Positions 33,958-40,820 of a stretch of 49,832 nt of DNA are shown in pieces. The notes under the pieces are model-generated. The model worked only from the letters and a program-made list of their open reading frames with translations. It was not told the DNA's origin and searched no databases. Origin of the DNA: Planctomycetota bacterium (lineage in GTDB: Bacteria > Planctomycetota > UBA1135 > UBA2386); NCBI GenBank assembly GCA_016872675.1, contig VGZG01000021.1:1-49832 (forward strand), given 5' to 3'. Position 1 is the stretch's first letter. Each line of letters starts with the position of its first letter. Made by a program: the position numbers and the translations under genes.

Positions 33958-34568
33958 CGCGCCTCCGTCGTCGGGACCGCGCCGCGGGCGCGTAGCAGCG
34001 CCAGCAGTTGCTCGACGCACTCGTCAACCGTGCGGTCGGCGCTGCGCAGGCGGATGTCCGGGTCGGCGGGCGGCTCGTACGGCGAATCGACGCCGGTGAA
34101 GTCGGCGAGCTGGCCGGCGCGGGCCTTCTTGTAGAGGCCCTTCGGGTCGCGCTGCTCGCAAGCGGCGAGCGGGGCGTCGACATGGACCTCGATCATGTCG
34201 GCGCCGAGCAGGTCGCGCGCGGCCTCGCGGTCGGCGCGGAACGGCGAGACGAAGGCGGTGACGACGATCGCGCCGAGGTCGACGAACAGCGCTGCGGTGT
34301 GCGCGGCGCGGCGGATGTTCTCGCTGCGCGCGGCGGCGTCGAAGCCGAGGTCGGCGCACAGCCCGTGCCTTAGGTTGTCGCCGTCGAGCACGCTGCACAG
34401 CCGGCCGAGCGCGAACAGCCGCGCCTCGAGCGCGCGCGCGATCGTCGATTTGCCGGCGCCCGACAGGCCCGTGAGCCAGACGACGCAGCCGCGCTGGCCG
34501 AGCAGCCGCTCCCGGTCAGCGCGGGCAACGACGCCGTGGTGCATGCGAAGGTTGCGGTCGGCGGCCAT
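33954..34568 (-). CDS. cysC: adenylylsulfate (APS) kinase
   Basis: A 204-residue kinase making PAPS from APS and ATP. All family motifs are canonical: P-loop [62 protein letters not shown] and [11 protein letters not shown]. It is the first gene of the sulfate-activation operon. The second CysC-like domain, fused to CysN downstream, lacks several of these residues, so this protein is probably the main APS kinase. The ATG at 34568 leaves a 186-nt gap to the upstream gene, which must carry the promoter; none was confidently recognised. The N-terminus [19 protein letters not shown] is typical for CysC. Confidence 0.96.
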   Translation of the reverse strand: MAADRNLRMHHGVVARADRERLLGQRGCVVWLTGLSGAGKSTIARALEARLFALGRLCSVLDGDNLRHGLCADLGFDAAARSENIRRAAHTAALFVDLGAIVVTAFVSPFRADREAARDLLGADMIEVHVDAPLAACEQRDPKGLYKKARAGQLADFTGVDSPYEPPADPDIRLRSADRTVDECVEQLLALLRARGAVPTTEAR

Positions 34569-34701
34569 TGGGCGTGGAGCAGATGTAGCCTGCTTGGTCT
34601 TGAATCCTATGCCAATCCCAAGGCCCGTGCTGGCTTACGTCTTGCCTCGGTCTATTGCCGGGACGGCCGTAGAAGGCGAGAGGGCCTGCGCGCGATGGCG
34701 T

Positions 34702-34725
34702 CGTCGCCACCGCCGGGTGGCGACG
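34702..34725 (-). terminator. strong GC hairpin after the cobalamin-binding gene
   Basis: CGTCGCCACC and GGTGGCGACG pair perfectly over 10 bp around a 4-nt loop. On the minus strand it begins 29 nt after the stop of the B12-binding protein and lies about 130 nt before the cysC start, so it may insulate the two genes. No U tract. Confidence 0.5.
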
Positions 34726-34754
34726 CGCGCCGGCCGGGCTGCCGCCGTCGGCGG

Positions 34755-35819
34755 TCAGCGAACTGCCAGCAGCTCTTCGCCGCGGCGGACCGCGGTGTTG
34801 GGGTCGTTGGCGACGGCGTCGGCGCCGACGACACGGTGCAGGTCGTCGACGACCGCAAACGGGCCGCCGCCGACGAGGATCGGCGGGCAATGGCGTCCGA
34901 GCGCGTCGCGCAACTGCGCGATCGTGGCGCGCGCGCTGCCCACATGCAGGACCAGTGTCGCACCGAGCGCGATGAGGTCGACCTTGCGATCCTGCAACAT
35001 CCACTCGAAGTCGTGCCCGGGCATGTCGGCGCCGAGGTTCCAGACGTCGTAGCCGTGCGCCTCGAAGCGGTCGGCGACCATGCGCAAACCGATGGCGTGC
35101 ATGTCGCCACCGACGGCGAACATCAGCACCGTGCGATTGCGCCGTATCGGCGCCGTGGACATCGTCGACATCCGGTCGAGGCAACTCTCGACGATGCGCG
35201 AGGCGAAGTGCTCGTCGGCGATCGGGATTTCGCTCATCAGCCACATGCGGCCGACCTCGCGCTGCGCGGTCGACAGCAGGTGGTCGTGGATGTCGGCGAC
35301 GCTTACGCCGGCAGTTCGCAGGCCCATGACCAGATCGATCGCGTCGGCGCGGCGGTTCTCGAGCACGGCCAGCAGGAAGCGCCGCGCCTCGACGCGCAGC
35401 GGTCCGTCACCCTCCAGGTAGCTGGGGATTTCAGTCGGCGCTTCGGCCGCAGCGCGCAGGGCGGCGTCGACGTGGCGGTCGATGGCTGGCTGGCACTCGG
35501 CGGGCAATTCGGCGCGCAGCGCCGAGCGGATCGCCTGCAGGTTCTCCGGCAAGTAGGCCGCGGCGACGTTGCGGTGGGCGAGCGCGACCTTGTACCAGGC
35601 GGATTGGTGGGCCAGTAGCTGCGGACGGTCGACGTCGAGGGACTCCGCCAGCGCGAGAATGCGCATGCGCGTGTCATCGACCGGATCGGCGAAGGTGCTT
35701 GGCAGGCCGCCGTCGACCAGTTCGGGCCGCGACTTGGTCAGCGCGTCGAGCGCGAGCAGCGCGACCGCGCGGGAACTCTGGCGCAGAACGCCGGCGGCGA
35801 AGCGTTCGGGGTGCTGCAC
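34755..35819 (-). CDS. cobalamin-binding CarH-like sensor without DNA-binding domain
   Basis: A 354-residue protein from GTG 35819. Residues ~140-220 form a four-helix B12 cap domain and ~228-350 a Rossmann-type B12-binding domain. The B12 motif DxHxxG is at residues 239-244 (DMHAIG), with His241 the expected lower ligand of cobalt. The cap has Trp193, Glu203 and His204, exactly the Wx9EH pattern characteristic of CarH-type adenosylcobalamin photoreceptors. The residue after the Trp is Leu194, whereas T. thermophilus CarH has the His there that becomes the second ligand after illumination. Residues 1-~135 are helical ([16 protein letters not shown]) and replace the MerR-type helix-turn-helix of CarH; they loosely resemble an RsbR-type N-domain. 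It is divergent from the fasciclin gene and next to an ECF sigma/anti-sigma pair, suggesting a light- or B12-sensing regulator acting through protein contacts. Confidence 0.8.
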   Translation of the reverse strand: MQHPERFAAGVLRQSSRAVALLALDALTKSRPELVDGGLPSTFADPVDDTRMRILALAESLDVDRPQLLAHQSAWYKVALAHRNVAAAYLPENLQAIRSALRAELPAECQPAIDRHVDAALRAAAEAPTEIPSYLEGDGPLRVEARRFLLAVLENRRADAIDLVMGLRTAGVSVADIHDHLLSTAQREVGRMWLMSEIPIADEHFASRIVESCLDRMSTMSTAPIRRNRTVLMFAVGGDMHAIGLRMVADRFEAHGYDVWNLGADMPGHDFEWMLQDRKVDLIALGATLVLHVGSARATIAQLRDALGRHCPPILVGGGPFAVVDDLHRVVGADAVANDPNTAVRRGEELLAVR

Positions 35820-35867
35820 AGCGTTGGTTCTATCGCTAACGCCGGTGACAAGCCAAGACACGATGCC

Positions 35868-35897
35868 GCATCCGCAGTCAGTGCATCCGCGGATGCA
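35868..35897. promoter_or_regulatory. 16-bp palindrome plus half-site in divergent intergenic region
   Basis: TGCATCCGCGGATGCA at 35882-35897 is a perfect 16-bp palindrome. An extra half-site GCATCCGC lies at 35868-35875, 15 bp upstream in direct orientation. It is placed between the B12-sensor start (35819) and the fasciclin start (35964), as expected for an operator. The binding protein is not known. Confidence 0.5.
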
Positions 35898-35921
35898 GTC
35901 CGCGGCGAAGTGTTCAATCCC

Positions 35922-35936
35922 GCGAGCCAGGCTCGC
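35922..35936. promoter_or_regulatory. 15-nt odd palindrome upstream of the fasciclin gene
   Basis: GCGAGCC-A-GGCTCGC is perfectly symmetric and ends 27 nt before the fasciclin ATG. It could be a second operator or a small leader hairpin (6-bp stem, CAG loop). Confidence 0.35.
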
Positions 35937-35963
35937 ATCACCTCTGACCACGAGACACTTCGC

Positions 35964-36866
35964 ATGCTCCGCTTCGTTCCGCTGTTCGCCGCCGGCCTGC
36001 TGGCCGCCGGTCTCGCCGCCCAGACCCCGGTTGACGCTTCGGCCAAGCCGACGAAGGACATCGTCGGCACCGCCATCGGTGCCGGCTCGTTCCAGACGCT
36101 CATCGCCGCAGTGAAGGCCGCCGGCCTCGTCGAGACGCTGCAGGGCGAAGGCCCGTTCACCGTCTTCGCGCCGACGGACGAGGCGTTCGCCAAGCTCGGC
36201 AAGGAGACGATCGCCGACCTGCTGAAGCCGGAGAACAAGGCCAAGCTGACGGCCGTGCTGACCTACCACGTCGTTCCCGGCAACATGCCGGCTGGCAAGG
36301 TCGTCACCCAGACGTCGCTCGCCACGGCTCAGGGCGCGTCGCTGCCGATCGTCGCCAACAAGGACGGCGTGACCGTCGCCGGCGCGAAGGTCGTCAAGAC
36401 CGACGTCATGGCCACCAACGGCGTGATCCACGTCATCGACACGGTCGTGCTGCCGCCGGAGAACATCGTCGCCACGGCGGCGAAGGCCGGCAAGTTCCAG
36501 ACGCTGCTGACCGCGGCCACGGCCGCCGGCCTCGCCGACACGCTCGCCAACGGCGGCCCGTTCACGGTATTCGCGCCGACGGACGAGGCGTTTGCCAAGC
36601 TGGGCAAGGAAACGATCGCCGAACTGCTGAAGCCGGCGAACAAGAACAGGCTCGCCAACGTCCTCAAGTACCACGTCGTCGCCGGCGTCGTGAAGGCCGC
36701 TGACGTCGTCAAGCTGACGGAGGCCAAGACGCTGCAGGGCGGCGCGGCCGCCATCAAGGTCGCCGACGGCAAGGTCATGGTCGACGGCGCGAACGTCGTC
36801 GCCACGGACGTCGCGGCCAGCAACGGCGTGATCCACGTCATCGACACCGTCATCCTCCCGCGCTGA
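35964..36866 (+). CDS. secreted protein with two fasciclin (FAS1) domains
   Basis: A 300-residue exported protein. The signal peptide is residues 1-19 (ending GLAA), Gln20 next. Two FAS1 domains follow, at about residues 32-162 and 167-298, each with the H1 core [17 protein letters not shown] and the H2 core [10 protein letters not shown][VI]LP, with the YH motif (TYHVV, KYHVV) between. FAS1 domains mediate cell-matrix or cell-cell adhesion and are often induced with ECF regulons. The two domains are nearly identical over the H1 stretch (7 differences in 90 nt between 36150-36239 and 36555-36644), pointing to a recent tandem duplication of a 135-codon unit. The ATG at 35964 is used. It lies upstream of the ECF sigma gene in the same direction, with a hairpin between. 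Confidence 0.93.
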   Translation: MLRFVPLFAAGLLAAGLAAQTPVDASAKPTKDIVGTAIGAGSFQTLIAAVKAAGLVETLQGEGPFTVFAPTDEAFAKLGKETIADLLKPENKAKLTAVLTYHVVPGNMPAGKVVTQTSLATAQGASLPIVANKDGVTVAGAKVVKTDVMATNGVIHVIDTVVLPPENIVATAAKAGKFQTLLTAATAAGLADTLANGGPFTVFAPTDEAFAKLGKETIAELLKPANKNRLANVLKYHVVAGVVKAADVVKLTEAKTLQGGAAAIKVADGKVMVDGANVVATDVAASNGVIHVIDTVILPR

Positions 36867-36910
36867 GAGCCGGAAATCGTGCAGGCTACGCCGGAACTCC
36901 AATACGCAGT

Positions 36911-36937
36911 GCGGCGCGTTCACGTAGAACGTGCCGC
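36911..36937 (+). terminator. 11-bp hairpin between fasciclin and sigma-factor genes
   Basis: GCGGCGCGTTC and GAACGTGCCGC pair over 11 bp (one G-U) around a 5-nt loop, 44 nt after the fasciclin stop and 16 nt before the ATG of the sigma gene. It is either a terminator/attenuator limiting readthrough or an mRNA leader. Its presence argues against the earlier GTG start of the sigma gene at 36879. Confidence 0.5.
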
Positions 36938-36953
36938 CTCGAGTTCCGAGCGA

Positions 36954-37508
36954 ATGAGTCCGTCCCTGCTTCCTCGCATCGCCGCCGGCGACATGGCTGC
37001 CGTCAGCGAGTTCCTCCGTCGCCACACCAACTTGGTGATGGGGCAAGCGCGACGCTTTTGCCGCAACGCCCAGGACGCCGAGGACGCGGTCCAGGACATC
37101 TTCCTGGAGATCTGGCGCAGCGCCGCGCGCTTTGATCCGAACATGGGCTCCGAGACGACGTTCGTCGCGACCATCGCGCGGCGTCGTCTCGTCGATCGCA
37201 TCCGGCGGCTCACCAGCAAACCGGCGCCCGACCTGCTCGAGGACGCGACGACGATCGCCGCCAAGCCCGAGCGCGACGACGTCGACCTGCGCGACGAGGC
37301 TGCGCGCGCCAAGGCGGCCATGGAGAAGCTGCGGCCGGAGCAGCGCCAGGTGCTTGAACTCGCGCTCGGCCACGGCCGCTCGCACCAGGAGATCGCCGCC
37401 AGCTGCGGCATCCCGCTCGGCACGGTGAAGAGCCACGCCCGCCGCGGCCTGATCCGACTGCGCAAAATGCTCGGCGTGGACTCAGAGTCGCCGGAGGGCA
37501 AGCGATGA
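36954..37508 (+). CDS. ECF-family RNA polymerase sigma factor
   Basis: A 184-residue extracytoplasmic-function sigma factor. Region 2 includes the -10-recognising stretch RNAQDAEDAVQDIFLEIWRSAARFD and TFVATIARRRLVDRIRR. Region 4 has the helix-turn-helix HQEIAASCGIPLGTVKSHARRGLIRLRKML (motifs given in parts; key residues are EIA, LGTVKSH and R-RL). The ATG at 36954 (MSPSLLPRIAAGDMAAV) matches typical ECF N-termini. A GTG at 36879 would extend it through a hairpin. Its stop overlaps the ATG of the anti-sigma gene (ATGA), so both proteins should be made in a fixed ratio. The partner is RskA-like, so it belongs to the SigK-like or related ECF groups. It lies downstream of the fasciclin gene and upstream of SOUL and SRPBCC genes. 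Confidence 0.92.
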   Translation: MSPSLLPRIAAGDMAAVSEFLRRHTNLVMGQARRFCRNAQDAEDAVQDIFLEIWRSAARFDPNMGSETTFVATIARRRLVDRIRRLTSKPAPDLLEDATTIAAKPERDDVDLRDEAARAKAAMEKLRPEQRQVLELALGHGRSHQEIAASCGIPLGTVKSHARRGLIRLRKMLGVDSESPEGKR

Positions 37509-38281
37509 CCGCCGAACTGGAGCCGTCGCGCTGCGAAGCGCTGCTCGCCGACGCCGCCCTGGGCTGGGTCGACGAGGCCGAACGCGACGAACTCGCGGCG
37601 CTGCTGCGAGATCCGCAGGCGCAACGGGAGTACGAACAACTCGAGCGCGCCGCCGCGGTCGCCGGCATCGTCGCCGCAGCGTCCGCCGCCGAGCGCGACG
37701 TCGACGCCATGCTGGCGCTCGCCGCCAAGTTGCACGCGGACGCCGCTGCGCACTTCGCCGCCGCCCGCGTCGAATCGGCGCGCGCGCGCCGCCACCCGCT
37801 GCGCGCGCTGCCGTGGCTGCTCGCCGCCGCGAGCGTCGTGTTGGCGCTGTGGCCGCACGGCGAGCCGACGCCGGTCGTGCCGAGCCTCGCGCGCGAGGCG
37901 TTGCTGCAGCAGCCGGCGTCGCAATGGGTGCAGTGGGACTGGCAGCCGGGCCCGAGCCCGCTCCGCGGCGACGTCCAGGGCGACGTGGTCTGGGCCGTCG
38001 GCCGGCACCATGGATTCTTGCGCCTGCGCGGCTTGCCCAAGCTCGACATGGACCACAGCTACCAACTCTGGATCCTCGACGGCAGCCGCCAAGGCGCGCC
38101 GGTCGACGGTGGCGTGCTGGAAAACATCAGCAGCGGGGTCGCCGAGAGCGAGGAGGTCGTCGTCCGCGTGTCGTCCCGCCTGCCCGTGCGCCGCGAAGCC
38201 GGCTTCGTGCTGACGGTGGAAGGGTACGATGGCGCCGTCGTGTCGGCCCAGGAGCACGTCGTCGCCGTCGCCAAGCCCTGA
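37505..38281 (+). CDS. RskA-type anti-sigma factor
   Basis: A 258-residue membrane protein. The N-terminal ~75 residues (CEALLADAALGWVDEAERDELAALLRD) match the helical anti-sigma domain of RskA/ZAS-like proteins, without the zinc HxxxCxxC motif. A membrane segment lies around residues 100-118 (ALPWLLAAASVVLALW). The C-terminal outer domain is the RskA beta fold (GFLRLRGLPKLDMDHSYQLWILDG, VVVRVSSRLPVRREAGFVLTVE). It should hold the ECF sigma factor at the membrane until a signal in the periplasm triggers release, usually by proteolysis. It overlaps the sigma gene by 4 nt. No cysteine pair or haem ligand that would name the signal is visible. Confidence 0.9.
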   Translation: MTAELEPSRCEALLADAALGWVDEAERDELAALLRDPQAQREYEQLERAAAVAGIVAAASAAERDVDAMLALAAKLHADAAAHFAAARVESARARRHPLRALPWLLAAASVVLALWPHGEPTPVVPSLAREALLQQPASQWVQWDWQPGPSPLRGDVQGDVVWAVGRHHGFLRLRGLPKLDMDHSYQLWILDGSRQGAPVDGGVLENISSGVAESEEVVVRVSSRLPVRREAGFVLTVEGYDGAVVSAQEHVVAVAKP

Positions 38282-38399
38282 CCCTGCCGACGGATCGCGC
38301 CCACAGCGATTCGATGGCAATGGCTTCCGCGGTCGGTGTGCCAGCGGCTGGCCGTCGTCTGCGTGCATCCACCGGTCGTCCGTCGGCGAACGGTGCGCC

Positions 38400-39236
38400 A
38401 TGCGTTTCCTGCCAATCGCTCTCCTCGTCGCCGCCACCGCCGTCGCCCAGCAGCGCCTCTTCGACCCGACGGACGCGCCGGCGCGCGCTTCGGCCGCGGC
38501 GGTGCTGTCGTACGGCGTTGCCGCCAGCAAGACCGATGGCGAGGTCGGCGTCGAGCGACTGCACGCGGCGATCGCGACGGCCTGCCACTGCCTGCCGGCC
38601 GGTTCGGCCGCGCGCGCGGCGGCTGCGGAACTCCGCGCGGAAGCCGGCGGCGCCAAGGCGCTCGCCAAGCAGGTCGCGGCGCTGGCCGCCGACCTGAGCT
38701 TCCGTCCCGTCGCCGAGGCCGAACTGCCCGCCGGCGTGCCGGGGTTCGCCGTGCTCGACGAGATCGAGATCCGCACCTACCCGACCTACCGCATGGTCAA
38801 GACGGCGATGAAGGACGGCTCGATGGGCGCGTTCTGGCCGCTGTTCAACCACATCAAGGACAACGACATCGCGATGACGACGCCGGTGCAGGTCGACTAC
38901 GCCGAGGACGGCGAGCGCCAGCGCGAGGCGTCGATGGCGTTCCTATATGGCTCGCCTGACCTCGGCCCGCTGCGCAAGGACGGCGCCGTCGAGGTCGTCG
39001 ACGTGCCGGCGCTGACCGTGCTGACGCTCGGTTCGCGCGGCTACGACCGCAAGAGCCGCGTCGAGGAGCTGCGCGCGCGCATGGATGCCTGGCTCGCGGA
39101 TCACCCCGAGTGGCAGGCTGTCGGGCCGATGCGAACGATGGGCTACAACAGCCCGTCGGTCGCCGGCAACCGACGCTACTTCGAGGTGCAGATCCCGATT
39201 GCGCCGAAGGCGGGCAAGGGGCAAGACGCGCAGTGA
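38400..39236 (+). CDS. exported SOUL haem-binding family protein
   Basis: A 278-residue protein. The ATG at 38400 begins a signal peptide (MRFLPIALLVAATAVA, Gln17 next). Residues ~95-270 match the SOUL/HBP fold: FAVLDEIEIRTYPTYRMVKTAM, FWPLFNHIKDNDIAMTTPVQVDY and VLTLGSRGYDRKSRVEELRARMDAW, with NRRYFEVQIPI at the end (these are the conserved strand-helix elements). SOUL proteins bind tetrapyrroles such as haem or porphyrins. A periplasmic member next to a possible B12-based sensor and an ECF system may sequester porphyrins, which are photosensitisers, but this is inference. It lies 118 nt after the anti-sigma gene and 34 nt before the SRPBCC gene on the same strand. Confidence 0.88.
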   Translation: MRFLPIALLVAATAVAQQRLFDPTDAPARASAAAVLSYGVAASKTDGEVGVERLHAAIATACHCLPAGSAARAAAAELRAEAGGAKALAKQVAALAADLSFRPVAEAELPAGVPGFAVLDEIEIRTYPTYRMVKTAMKDGSMGAFWPLFNHIKDNDIAMTTPVQVDYAEDGERQREASMAFLYGSPDLGPLRKDGAVEVVDVPALTVLTLGSRGYDRKSRVEELRARMDAWLADHPEWQAVGPMRTMGYNSPSVAGNRRYFEVQIPIAPKAGKGQDAQ

Positions 39237-39270
39237 GCCGCTCTGACGCACCCGCCCAGGAGATCGTCGC

Positions 39271-39798
39271 GTGACTGCCGCCGCCGCCGCGACCGCCGCC
39301 CTGCCGCGCGGTGATGCCGTGTTGCGCTGTGAGTTCTGGACGCCGGCCCAGGTGACCGAAGTCTGGCCGTTCTTCGCTGATGCCGGCAACCTGCAGGAGT
39401 TGACGCCGCCTTGGCTCGACTGCCGCATCCTGACGCCGCGGCCGATCCCGATGCACGTCGACGCGCGCATCGAGTACCGCGTCCGCATCCGCGGCATCCC
39501 CGTGCGCTGGCGCTCGCGCATCGCCGAATGGCAACCGCTCGTCCGTTTCGTCGACGAGCAGGAGAAGGGCCCATACCGCGTCTGGCGCCATACGCACACG
39601 TTCGAACCGAAGGACGGCGGCACGCTGCTCGGCGACCACGTCGTCTTCGCGGTGCCCGGCGGCCCGCTGGCGCCGCTGCTGCGGCGGTGGTGGGTCGAGC
39701 CCGACGTGCTGCGCATCTTCCGGTTCCGGCTGGAACGCATGGCTGCCCGCTTCGGCGGATCCGGCGGCCGCGTCTGGATCGCAGACGCGACGGCCTGA
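39271..39798 (+). CDS. SRPBCC-fold ligand-binding protein
   Basis: A 175-residue cytoplasmic protein of the START/polyketide-cyclase-like SRPBCC superfamily. The GTG at 39271 has a Shine-Dalgarno AGGAG 8 nt upstream. The pattern VWPFFADAGNLQELTPPWLDCRIL is the N-terminal helix-strand of this group, followed by YRVRIRGIPVRWRSRIAEW, FVDEQEKGPYRVWRHTHTF, DHVVFAVPGGPLAPLLRRWWVEPDVLRIFRFR (segments listed, not continuous). The hydrophobic cavity of such proteins binds lipids or isoprenoids. Closely similar SRPBCC genes often accompany photolyase or light-induced clusters. It is the last gene before the flagellar operon and is followed by a 7-bp hairpin. Confidence 0.82.
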   Translation: MTAAAAATAALPRGDAVLRCEFWTPAQVTEVWPFFADAGNLQELTPPWLDCRILTPRPIPMHVDARIEYRVRIRGIPVRWRSRIAEWQPLVRFVDEQEKGPYRVWRHTHTFEPKDGGTLLGDHVVFAVPGGPLAPLLRRWWVEPDVLRIFRFRLERMAARFGGSGGRVWIADATA

Positions 39799-39803
39799 GC
39801 CGC

Positions 39804-39824
39804 GCCGCCGGCCGTGTCGGCGGC
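39804..39824 (+). terminator. hairpin after the SRPBCC gene
   Basis: GCCGCCG and CGGCGGC pair over 7 bp around a 7-nt loop, 5 nt after the stop codon. It probably ends the stress-gene transcript ahead of the flagellar operon; there is no U tract. Confidence 0.45.
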
Positions 39825-39948
39825 CCCAGCCGCCGCTGTAAGTCCGGGCGCCGAGGCCTCCTGCGGTCGCTGATCGGGAAAGTTTCCTTGTCGTGCCGCG
39901 CGACACAGCTTAGCCGAGGCCGCCTCGCGCCATTCGCCAACTCCCGGT

Positions 39949-39983
39949 CTCAAGGCGGGAACGGGTTCCTGCCGATGCTTGAG
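39949..39983 (+). promoter_or_regulatory. long imperfect hairpin in the flgB leader
   Basis: An inner stem GGCGGGAAC/GTTCCTGCC (9 bp, one G-U) is enclosed by CTCAA/TTGAG, ending 17 nt before the flgB ATG. The Shine-Dalgarno sequence (AAGGCAGG) lies just outside. A second dyad GGAAA-G-TTTCC lies near 39880. It may be an operator or a translation-control element of the flagellar operon. No sigma-28 or sigma-54 promoter was recognised. Confidence 0.4.
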
Positions 39984-40000
39984 GGCAAGGCAGGCGAATC

Positions 40001-40348
40001 ATGATCGACTTCGATCGCGACATCTCATTCCAGCAGCGCATGCTCGACGTGCTCGACGCGCGGACGAAGGCGGGACTGCACAACGTCGCCAACCAGAACG
40101 TCGCTGGCTTCAAGCGCTACGTCGTCCGCTTCGAGGACCTGCTGAAGCAGGCCGAGTCCGACGGCCAGCCGACCGACAAGGTCGAGCCGGTGACCGAGCG
40201 CGACACCTCGGGCGCGCCGGGCCAGAACAACGTCGTGCTGATGGAGGAGTTGTCCATGTTGGGCAAGACCTCGCTGCTGCACGACCTGATGACCCGTCGT
40301 CTCGGCAGCTACTTCGGGACCCTCAACAAGGCCGTGGTCGGGAGGTAA
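40001..40348 (+). CDS. flgB: flagellar basal-body rod protein FlgB
   Basis: A 115-residue proximal rod protein, first gene of the flagellar operon. The N-terminal rod motif is RMLDVLDARTKAGLHNVANQNVAGFKRY, equivalent to LxxRxxxxxxNIANxxTPGF (key residues N-VAN-N-G). The C-terminal helix LLHDLMTRRLGSYFGTLNKAV packs against FlgC and the distal rod. It is translated from ATG 40001 with AAGGCAGG as ribosome binding site. Its TAA stop is followed at once by the flgC ribosome binding region. It is somewhat shorter than enteric FlgB (138 residues), with a condensed central region. Confidence 0.93.
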   Translation: MIDFDRDISFQQRMLDVLDARTKAGLHNVANQNVAGFKRYVVRFEDLLKQAESDGQPTDKVEPVTERDTSGAPGQNNVVLMEELSMLGKTSLLHDLMTRRLGSYFGTLNKAVVGR

Positions 40349-40353
40349 TGCGC

Positions 40354-40809
40354 ATGTCCGATCCCATGAAGGGCGTCTTCCGCGGCTTCGACATCGCCGG
40401 CGCCGGCCTGCGGGCCGAGATGCAGCGGTCCGAGATCGTCGCGAGCAATCTCGTCAACATGCACCGGACGGGCAACGCCAAGAACGAGCCCTACCGGCGC
40501 AAGGTCGTCGTGTTCGAGGAGCTGCTGGAGCAGGCGACGCGCAGCGCCGCCGAGGGCGGCGGTCGCGACGCGCTCGCCGGCGGCGTCGCGGTCTCGCGCG
40601 TCGCCGAGGACACGTCGGCGTTCCCCGTCTTCTACCAACCCGGTCACCCGGACGCCGACGAGAACGGCCAGGTGATGGGCAGCAACGTCGACCTGTTCAA
40701 GGAACTGGTCGACATGCAGGTCATCGAGCGCAGCTTCGACGCCAACCTGACGGCGATGCGCAGCTACCGCACGATGCTGCAGAACACCATCAACAACCTG
40801 CGCGGCTGA
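40354..40809 (+). CDS. flgC: flagellar basal-body rod protein FlgC
   Basis: A 151-residue proximal rod protein. The N-terminus GVFRGFDIAGAGLRAEMQRSEIVASNLVNMHRTG carries the rod-family helix with ASNLVN, and YRRKVVVFEELL follows. The C-terminal NVDLFKELVDMQVIERSFDANLTAMRSYRTMLQNTINN is the conserved coiled-coil half (segments; key motif FDANLTAMR). Two ATG codons are possible. 40354 is preferred because GGAGG then lies 8 nt upstream; 40348 would leave only 2 nt. It follows flgB directly and precedes fliE by 11 nt. Confidence 0.94.
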   Translation: MSDPMKGVFRGFDIAGAGLRAEMQRSEIVASNLVNMHRTGNAKNEPYRRKVVVFEELLEQATRSAAEGGGRDALAGGVAVSRVAEDTSAFPVFYQPGHPDADENGQVMGSNVDLFKELVDMQVIERSFDANLTAMRSYRTMLQNTINNLRG

Positions 40810-40820
40810 GGGACTGACCC

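Noticed and set aside
31103-34183. 1026-codon continuous frame suggesting a very large fusion
   Set aside because: The part before 33049 is out-of-frame readthrough of cysD and cysC. The CysN start at 33049 is fixed by the TGATG overlap and the family N-terminus.
36879-36953. Earlier GTG start of the ECF sigma factor
   Set aside because: It would translate through an 11-bp hairpin and add 25 residues not seen in ECF N-termini. The ATG at 36954 fits better.
34755-37436. 893-codon minus-strand frame extending the B12-binding protein upstream over the fasciclin and sigma genes
   Set aside because: The upstream part is antisense to well-supported genes and contains the intergenic palindromes. 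The GTG at 35819 starts the protein.
38229-38399. N-terminal extension of the SOUL protein
   Set aside because: It would overlap the anti-sigma gene and hide the signal peptide that starts at 38400.
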